Assembly: GCF_014898055.3 (NCBI RefSeq)
Contig: NW_023601322.1
Location: 72,878,740-72,942,739 of the forward strand
DNA from: Talpa occidentalis
Lineage: Eukaryota; Chordata; Mammalia; Eulipotyphla; Talpidae
DNA: 64,000 bases
Direction: 5' to 3'
Part shown: one piece after another, positions 56,605 to 64,000 of the stretch
Numbering within the stretch: position 1 is the stretch's first letter
Layout: every line of letters begins with the position of its first letter
The notes under the pieces: model-generated
What the model saw: only the letters and a program-made list of their open reading frames with translations
Told to the model about the DNA's origin: nothing
Databases searched by the model: none
Program-made: the position numbers and the translations under genes

Positions 56605-56740
56605 TATTACAGAGGTTCTCAATTTACCCTACATTTAAGAATCCCCTAGAAAATGTGTTTAAAAGGCAGAAAAACCTATCCCAGGATGTCTGATTCATTA
56701 GTTGGAAAGTGGATCCAGGAATTTGCAATTTTCTTGGCAC
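56605..56740 (+). mobile_element. MER5-like (hAT-Charlie MITE) fragment
   Basis: TTACAGAGGTTCTCAATTTA, AAGAATCCCCTAGAAAATGT and CCAGGAATTTGCAATTTTC follow MER5A order. Confidence 0.55.
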
Positions 56741-56754
56741 CAATTTTTTTTGAA

Positions 56755-56950
56755 GCAAAATTTTTTGAATACATAATACATTCATATGGATCAAAACCCA
56801 AAACGTAAAAAAGGGTATAAAGCGAAAATCACCCCCAACCTCTGGTCCCCAACCATCAAGTTTCTCTCCTGAGGCATGAATTTTATTGTGCATCTTTCTC
56901 AATATAATCTATGCATTTAACAGTACATATAAGTGAAGTCTGCATTTTAA
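56755..56950. mobile_element. Possible old L1-like fragment
   Basis: GAATACATAATACATTCATA, AAAGGGTATAAAGCGAAAAT, then a C-rich segment and CATCTTTCTCAATATAATCT follow the order of a common antisense LINE 3' end. Confidence 0.4.
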
Positions 56951-57587
56951 AAACAAGTATCTTTTGGTGGGTCCCCATATATGTTAGAAAAACTCATACC
57001 TACATAATGCCAGGCACTGTATTAGGGAATCTCAAGCTAGATGTGTAATTTGGCACAGTTCAGAGACTATAGGTGCCACCGTCTATGCCATGGGCAGGGG
57101 AGCAAAGGCGCTCAAATGGAACTTACCTAGGAGAATTGAAGCTTCAGTTGCTCAGGGCAGGTCTGTTTTGTGGAAAGTATGAGAGTTGTGGGTCCTTTCA
57201 TCTCCGTGTCATCAACTGTGGCACCAAACAGACACTGGATACTACAGCTTGTAGACAAAGACTTGGTAACCCAAGGAGCTACTTGGCCTCCCTGCCCAGT
57301 GCCATCCCATAAAACTTGGACGCCTCTGATTTCTTTAGGGGCCCTGTGTGGAAGTGTCTTTTGTCTCCTGGCGTCAGGAATAGCATCACGTGCCTTTTGG
57401 TTAGATGAGCCCGGCACCTTATCTCCTAGGGAGGGGTAGCAATCTTCCCTAAGCAGAGCAGGGCAGAGCTCGGCAGCTGCAAAGTCCCTGAGGGGGGCGG
57501 GGTGTTCATATTGGCCCCTTTCTTTTAGAGTTGAGTCCATGCTATGGACCCCATCACAGCCTTCGGGGAGTTTAGTCCAGGCTGGAC

Positions 57588-57664
57588 CCTGACACACACA
57601 CACACACACACTGACACACACACACTGACACACACACACACACACACTCTCTCTCTCTCTCCCC
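57588..57664. repeat. Composite CA/CT microsatellite
   Basis: Three (CA)n blocks separated by CTGA interruptions and then (CT)n. It lies 0.75 kb upstream of the SKP1 promoter and is likely length-polymorphic. Confidence 0.9.
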
Positions 57665-58392
57665 TTTTCTTGATGCGTGTTTGCTGAATTAACGGATCCG
57701 CTGCCTCCTCTTTAGCCTTGGGGTTTCCCAACAACAGTGTTTATTTCGGGCTTGGAAGCCTCTTCAGAAGTCAATAGTGGGAAAAAGTGTAACGTTCAAA
57801 TCTTTGCTCTGCGACTGAACGCCCTGAAACTAAACCTGTTCCTGCATTTACAAAGGAGAAAAAAGGCAACACTATTTCACCTCATGGGTGCCGTGGAGGT
57901 GAGCTGATTCACATCAGGTTCACTGGAGGACACTCAGGCCCAGAGCAGAGTCTCTGGGCGGCGACGGCCACGCCCATCTGCCATTCTTTCTCTGAGCCCC
58001 AGTTTTCTCGTCCTGAAGGGGGAGCCGCAGCCCCTCCCACCCCCGCTCGCTCCCCCGCCCCCACCCTCCCCCAGTTAGTTGTTTCTAGGTTTTTCAGCAC
58101 TGGGGGCTTTATTTTGGCCTAGGACAGCTCCTGCCTGAAGGACCCTCGCAGGGCGCGGAGCACCCATCCAGCGCCCTGTGCCCACTTTGAGGGGAGCAAG
58201 CGGCACTTTCGAGGGGACTAAGAAACCGCGCCCTGCCCCGTAGCGCCCGGCACCGCCTCACCCGACCTGGCCCCGCCGGGGCCCCGGACTCGCCTTGTGT
58301 CCTCCGCCTCCTGTCAGGCGATCTCCGCGGCCAGCCCCGCTGGGGTCTGTGACGCCACGGGCCCCGGGGTCCTCGACGCCTGCGCCCGTTCT

Positions 58393-58400
58393 TATAAAAG
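58393..58400 (+). promoter_or_regulatory. SKP1: TATA-like box TATAAAAG
   Basis: TATAAAAG embedded in otherwise GC-rich sequence, directly followed by CCGCCGCCGC. A start about 30 bases downstream, near 58425, would place the SKP1 cap site just before GGCCTTGTTG. A TATA box within a CpG island is less common for a housekeeping gene. Confidence 0.6.
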
Positions 58401-58424
58401 CCGCCGCCGCGCCGAGCCGCTGTA

Positions 58425-58513
58425 GTGGCCTTGTTGTTCGGCTCTCTGTCCCGTGCCGACGCCGCCCCGCTCTCGTCAGCCCCTGGCCCTCCGTCTCCTT
58501 GAGACCGAGCACC
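58425..58513 (+). other. SKP1: SKP1 exon 1, non-coding 5' UTR
   Basis: No ATG. Ends GAGCACC before the donor GTGAGTAG at 58514. Splicing it to exon 2 puts CACC directly before the ATG, so a good initiation context is formed only in the spliced mRNA. The 5' end is estimated from the TATA-like box. Confidence 0.75.
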
Positions 58514-61500
58514 GTGAGTAGCCGCCCGCCGAGCTGGAAGGACCGGCGGGGTAGTGGTTTGTGGGTTAGGTGGCCGCTGCGTTGCGCCTGGAGCCTTCCG
58601 GAGCGGGAGCCACCTGGGCCTGGCCCTGCCTCAGGCCGGGTGGAACCCGTTGCCGACCCGTTCTCTGGCAGGCGCGGGAGGCCCGCGTTCTCGCGTCCCA
58701 GCCCTCGACTCGGCGAGGCCTCTGCTGGCCGCGCGTCCTCCCCGCGCCCCGTGGGCGCCCGCGCGGGGGCCAGAGTGCGAGCCGAGCCCGGATCGGGCCT
58801 TTCTGCACGGGCAGCCTGGAGCGCGGCTGCAAAGGCCCAGACTGCGGCCCGGGCCTCCCTTGACGTGGAGCCTGCCGGCCCCCGGGGCTCCAGGGCGCGG
58901 GTGGCAGTGGAGCTTAGGATGGAGGCCCCTTGGCCGTCGTGAGCGTGTTTTTTGGAGTCTGGAGGGAGCGTAGGGGGGCAGTGGTAGTCCGTGAGGCTGG
59001 ATCCTTTGCTCCCATCCTTGGGTCTGGCGTCAGCCGCCGGTCCTGGCTAATGTGTTGGGCCCATCTTTGCAGATAGCCGCCTGCGCCTACTGAACCTATT
59101 TCTCCATTATTTTGCCACAGCCTGGAGTTGCTGAAACAATTGCAATAGCAGATATAGCAGATAACCATCACCGTATTGGTTATTTGTAAAACTCTGTAAC
59201 TCTGTAAAACTTAAGTGGAAGTTTCTGACTTTTAAAGGAATAGGATGGTCACCTGCTTTGGGTCACTTTTTTTTTTTTTTTTTTTTTTTTTAAGAATTAT
59301 TTATTTATTTATGCAAGGCGCGGGAGGGTGAGAGAATTCGCCAGAGACAGAGCAGGGAGCAAAACAGGCAGAAGGACCGAAGTACACTCTGAGGGGAGCA
59401 GCGGGCGAGACAGGAGAGGTCTGCCGAGCCAGGTGGGAATGTCCCTGGCAGGCCTGCAGAGGCTGCAGACAGCTTCACAGTGCTGAGCTCAACCCGCTGT
59501 GCCACCGGGGAGGCCCAACTATGGGTCACTTTTTGATGGCGACATCAGGTTTGGGTTTTTGGGTCATGAATTTTTCATCAGTGTAACAATAGAATGGGTC
59601 TGTGTCACAGTGCAATGCAGACTTTTTTACCCTGCCCTCTAAAAGGAGATGTCAGAATTTCGTGCCATTTTTGTGTCATTTAAAATAGTTGTTTTTTCTT
59701 CTCTTTTGCGATGTGATCAAACCCACTACAAGCTGTCCATGGAGGGTGGTTTAATTTTCATGTGTATGGGAGCCTAAGGAATTTGTAAATACTGGAGCTT
59801 AATTAAATTTGGTGTAATTTCCAAGTGTAGCAGCCTGAAGAATGGTTTTGAAAGCATGTCAAATCAAAATTTGATCCATTATTATCTGAAAATTTTGTCT
59901 GGAATTCCATTTGTCTAACTCTAGAAAAAGTTCTCTTTGAGTATCCAGTCTAGGATTACACAGTGCATTAAATTACAAATTAACTGATTGCCTTCTTGCT
60001 ATTTAATAAGATCTCAAGTCCCTTAAGGGTAACCTAATATACAAATTTGACTATGACTAAGCATATCTTGCTGGTTTTTTTCAAAATTTTTTTTAAGAAA
60101 AAAGAAATGGTCTTGTTTACAAGCACTTTAATTACCTGCACTGCCAGACTTATTCTGTAATACTCATTCCAGCACTATGGAATATAAAAAGAACAGTGTT
60201 TTATAATTAAAAGTTGGACTCACATTAAAATATTTCCTTTGGAAATACCTTTCATTGTTGCCTTGTCACAGGGAAGGCCCTCTGTTCTGGGCCCTTCTCC
60301 ATTGAGCCAGGACTACTGCATTATTGGCACGCATTAAGTATTATGGAGAAGCAGACATATTTGTAAACTGAAAAGTGAAATCTGATTCTCTCAAACCAAG
60401 GATGATTGAGAGCAGGATATTTCATTAGCTGATTTTGAAACAGTTCACCTTTTCACTTCCTTTCCCTAATAGCTTTCAGTTTGGGTGATGGAAATACTCT
60501 GGGAAAAGCTGAGTGAATGTTTTAACTGATTTAATGGGTCTTAAGTATTTGAACATAAAATGGGTGCAGTGAATACTTTAAATGCCACATTCTACACTTT
60601 CAAATAGTGACATAACAGGATTATGCATGTGGTGAAAATTGAGGTCTTAAGTTAATCTTTGCAGCTAGGTATTGCTGTGCCTCCATACTTCATTGCATCA
60701 TACCCCAAAAACCCCAGTAAAAAATCTGAAGATGGTAAGAAATTTCTGGCCTTAGATTTTTTTTTTTTTTTGCTAGGTCTCTGTTCCATTGAAGTTAATT
60801 ACTTAATTAACTTTTATGTAAGAGGTGTCTTTTTCTTAATGACTCAGTTAATCTGAGTTAATAAACACATTTTTGGAGCAAGTTATAGGTTATTACTATA
60901 ATTATTTTGGCAGAAGATCTCAAACTTGGACACCTGGACAGTCAGGAATGAAAGATAAAATTAAGACTCTAAAGTGTATTTAAGGTCTTTATTTAGTTTA
61001 AGGGATTAGATTGATTCCTTAATTTATCTTTAAATGTTTTACTCTCTTGTGTATGGTTTTACATTTATCCAAACACAAATAAATGTATCCTGATCTACTC
61101 TTTGGGTCTGAACTTATTTTTCACTGCTAGGTCTCACTAAGTGAGAATTACTATCTTTAGGTAGTAGTACTTTGTTTTGGAATGACCTCAGATTCGCAGG
61201 TGATTGTGTCAGTTAACTATTCAAATAGGAGTTGTCACTATTCAGTGAGAGCAGAAAGGCAAGCAGAGAATAAATAAGTCCATTTTAGTTACATTTTGCA
61301 TCACCAGTAGTGAATTTAGTAGGGCAGGCCTTAAAAGCTTCTGTTGCTGAGAGTTTTACTGTGAAGAAATTTTATAGAATAGCCTGTGAATAATCCCTTA
61401 ATGTTTTTTACAGAGGTATATTCTACAGGTCCTTAAGCTTTTATAGCTAAGATTGAGGGCTTCCAACAGATTGTAGTTGATGGAATTTTGTATAGTACTA

Positions 61501-61546
61501 ATTAATAACTCTTAAATTTCAAATTCAGTTTAATACTTTTTTTTAG
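58514..61546 (+). other. SKP1: SKP1 intron 1
   Basis: 3.03 kb. It begins in CpG-island sequence, carries one antisense SINE, and is otherwise AT-rich unique DNA from 59.5 to 61.5 kb without another exon that I can support. Confidence 0.9.
59272..59521 (-). mobile_element. tRNA-derived T+ SINE, type 1b, in SKP1 intron 1
   Basis: Duplication TGGGTCACTTTTT at 59259-59271 and 59522-59534. Lacks ACAAGAACTGGGGTACAGGC between tail and body. Confidence 0.92.
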
Positions 61547-61660
<114 letters not shown>

Positions 61661-62397
61661 TGATAGTCAGGGGAAAGGGGGAAAACAAGTACTTTGAGAT
61701 AACCTCTGAACATCAGATTTACACAGATAATCTGTCATTAAAGTGCTCAAGAGTATTAATTTTTTTCCTCTAAATTATTAATTGCATTATTCTGCTACAG
61801 GTCATCCTTTCTGCATTGTTTGAATTAATAAATAATGAGACCATAAGCTAATACTGAAATGATTTTCAAAACCTCAGACAGTGGTCCATTTCTGTTTCAG
61901 GTAAATTTGGTTTCCCAATTTTTAAAGATAAAAGTTAAAAAGCTTTCGGAAAAGAGATACCCTGTTACACGGTAGCTAAATAGAGTATCCTTTTGAACTG
62001 AAGGGAATAAGCTGAGTAGATTAGAAACTGAGTAGAGGTCTTTTTTTAAGCTAAGTTTTGCCTTTTGTCTGTTTTGTTATTCCTCTGAAATAGAGCACAA
62101 CACAAACAACAACAAAGGCCAGAAAAAACAGGTCCTGAAGCATTTTGAAACTCTTAATGTAGTTAATGTAGATCTCTTCTTAGTATTACTAACAGATTGG
62201 TGGATGTTAATAGTATATGGACACATACAAATTAGAGTTGGTGGGGAAAACCAGTAGAAGGATGTTCTTCAGTATTCAAATATCAAAGGTTTTTATTATC
62301 TGTAACTTATACATTCTAAAAATTTATGTGCCAAGAACCAGCTAAAGGCTGGTGAAAAAAAAGGTAAATGAGAAATGGTTTTTGTCCTTGAATAATT

Positions 62398-62691
62398 GAT
62401 TTTATTTTTTTAAAGATTGATTTTTATTTATGCATAAAAGAGCTGGCGTGTAGGCCAGAGGTTCAGGGTGGCAAGAGGATTCAGAAGAAAAAGAGGATAC
62501 AGCAGAGGCAGATTGGGAACAGAACAGGTGGATCTACTAAAATACATTGCTGCGGGGAGCAGTGGGTGACACAGGAGAGGTCTTCTGTGCCATGTGGATT
62601 AGCTCCCTGGCCAGGGATTGAACTCATGCCACAGTGGCTGGTGGTTGCTTTATAATGCTGAGACTTTAACCCCCACACCAGCAGGGAGGCC
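62398..62691 (-). mobile_element. tRNA-derived T+ SINE, type 1a, in SKP1 intron 2
   Basis: Perfect 16-base duplication TTGTCCTTGAATAATT (62382-62397; 62692-62707). Its body contains a short imperfect duplication around GAGGATTCAGAAG / GAGGATACAGCAG. Confidence 0.93.
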
Positions 62692-63499
62692 TTGTCCTTG
62701 AATAATTTGTAAACCAGGAGACAGAAGACAAGCAAAGGAAACTGTCATGTGATATAATTAGAACATTGATAAATTTGTGTGCTAGGTGGAGATGTGGGAA
62801 TATTGTGACTGATGTTATTCTTGGGGTTTGTGTAGAGATTGTGATGTATAGTACTAGTGAGGGGATATTTCAATAATAGTAAGATTAGGATGTTTTTGAA
62901 GATCATTCTGAGGTAAAGTAGATAGGGTGTGTTAGAAAAAAGTTAAATTGAGGTTTTTAGTTTGGGTTTATTGGAGTGGGATGAGATTGCGATGATGTAG
63001 TTGGTGGAACTACAGGTGAAGAATGGGTTTGAGAGAAATGGAGAAAGAGATGTCTCAAACATGTGTTTGAGAGTCTTTCAGAATGTCTTTGTAACAATCT
63101 AGTAGGCATTTGCATATGTGGCTCTTAAGTGTCTAAGTTGTAGACTGCTGAAGATGGACTTTGTATGGTGGGTTATGGCAGTATATATGGGAGTAAATGA
63201 AGTTGGGGACCCTTTCTAGGATAGGGTTAGGGGGGATTGAGAGTATGGAACTCAGAAGTAGAGAATCACTGTTTGAAGCAAAGGGAAGAGGGGGCCATTA
63301 TGAGGTGACCAGAATGATCCAGATTCATGTGTTGCACACTGGTCACTTAGGATTTCATAGTTAATTTAGAGGACTTTTACCAAGCATGGTAAAGGCAGAA
63401 GCTGAATTGCAGTGTGTGTGCCTTCTGTTTTCTAAGCAGGTAACTTGGGGTTTGCTGATAAAAGCTGAACATACAAATTCCTTTTTGGTAATTATTACC

Positions 63500-63630
63500 A
63501 TCATATGGCACTTACAGTCCTGCACCCTGGTAACTCACATACATAGATCACTTCTATTAAGTTGTAAACCCCTTGGTACATCCCACAGTAACTGTTCATC
63601 AAGTACCTGTTGAATGAGGAACTGTGATGT
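63500..63630 (+). mobile_element. L2-like 3' fragment
   Basis: TTAAGTTGTAAACCCCTTGG and GTTCATCAAGTACCTGTTGA resemble the final part of L2. Confidence 0.45.
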
Positions 63631-64000
63631 GGTCACTAATAAAGAGTGTGAGAGCTATCCAGTTGTGTCCCTAAAGGCAGGTGAGTAAGGCTTTATCTGG
63701 AAGATGTAGAAACTGATATCACATTGCTGCCTGAATACTTGCTTTGGCAATGAAAGCGTTCTTTATTTCATGTTAGTTGGTGCCTGGCACGCTAATCTGT
63801 CCTGTGCTGCTTCAAAGAAGCATTTGCCAGTATAGGAACATAAGGCTCTTTGAAGGTTTTCCACTCCAGCTTTGATTACTGCAGCAAGTGGATGGATAGA
63901 CAGCAACAATCAAAGGATTCTTTTCCTCCATAGCCTTTGGGCATCAGAATTGAAGGGTTTTATCTTAAGTGTGTCAGTGGTTTATATAGAATTGTGGTCT

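Larger units (their letters stand above)
41361..58129. other. Intergenic region between PPP2CA and SKP1
   Basis: No recognisable gene. Holds a mariner-like MITE, a MER5-like fragment, many SINEs, an L2 (49.8-50.6 kb), L1 3' ends, simple repeats and a composite CA/CT microsatellite. 43.5-44.4, 46.0-46.5, 49.0-49.7, 50.6-51.2, 52.3-52.6, 53.9-55.1 and 57.0-57.5 kb are stretches in which I see nothing assignable. Confidence 0.7.
58130..58960 (+). promoter_or_regulatory. SKP1: SKP1 CpG-island promoter
   Basis: Strongly CpG-rich block bracketing the SKP1 first exon and the beginning of intron 1. It contains a TATA-like box at 58393 and an ATF/CRE-half-like TGACGCCA at 58350. SINEs are absent across the island. 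Confidence 0.8.

Noticed and set aside
57127..57645. 172-codon minus-strand open frame
   Set aside because: Begins in the CA/CT microsatellite (Cys/Val repeats) and continues into unique sequence with no recognisable protein features.
58295..58942. 215-codon plus-strand open frame over the SKP1 promoter
   Set aside because: It crosses the TATA-like box, exon 1 and the splice donor, has Pro/Arg/Ala-rich composition from CpG-island sequence, and no domain.
60640..60860. Possible alternative SKP1 first exon with a 65-codon open frame
   Set aside because: No matching SKP1 peptide, no convincing donor in frame, and the frame is low-complexity after a T-run.

Overview
This is a mammalian chromosomal window carrying the complete PPP2CA gene (catalytic subunit alpha of protein phosphatase 2A) and the first two exons of SKP1, both on the + strand. 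Seven coding exons between 19189 and 39855, with GT-AG introns, join into a 309-codon PP2Ac reading frame containing every metal-binding and catalytic residue I know for the family. At 58.4 kb a second CpG island with a TATA-like box gives a non-coding SKP1 first exon. At 61547 comes the exon encoding the SKP1 N-terminus (32 codons plus one base). The rest of SKP1 lies beyond the right edge. The PPP2CA-SKP1 head-to-tail order matches my recollection of the human 5q31.1 neighbourhood.

Layout: 1-18.1 kb is intergenic DNA upstream of PPP2CA, made of SINEs and old L1/MIR fragments; 18.1-19.6 kb is the PPP2CA CpG-island promoter and exon 1; 19.3-32.4 kb is the large first intron; 32.4-39.9 kb holds exons 2-7; 39.9-41.4 kb is the 3' UTR with alternative poly(A) signals; 41.4-58.1 kb is intergenic; 58.1-59.0 kb is the SKP1 promoter and exon 1; 58.5-61.5 kb is SKP1 intron 1; 61.6-64.0 kb is the start of SKP1 intron 2.

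The most telling component is one abundant SINE family, with 42 copies recognised here, many with perfect or near-perfect target-site duplications (TSDs). Its head is tRNA-like (A box TGGCGCAGCGG, B box GGTTCGATCCC). Its tail is AATAAATAAATCTTTAAAA, that is a poly(A) signal plus a TCTTT pol III terminator, the layout of 'T+' SINEs. I infer a bat, most likely of the horseshoe-bat group (Rhin-1-like SINE), but the species call rests on memory of that family and needs a library search. Older layers are MIR, L2, L1M-type 3' ends, an MLT1-type LTR, Charlie/MER5-like pieces and one 71-bp mariner-like MITE.

The genes are ordinary housekeeping genes. PP2A removes phosphates from very many proteins; SKP1 is the adaptor of SCF ubiquitin ligases. 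I found no novel multi-gene system. The unusual signals are in the non-coding DNA: a SINE apparently inserted into the exon 6 splice-donor boundary of PPP2CA, a 96-bp locally templated copy inserted in a MIR, head-only SINE copies, SINEs with extra 3' sequence, an orphan poly(A) insertion, and a conserved-looking microRNA locus (MIR3661-like) antisense to PPP2CA exon 1.
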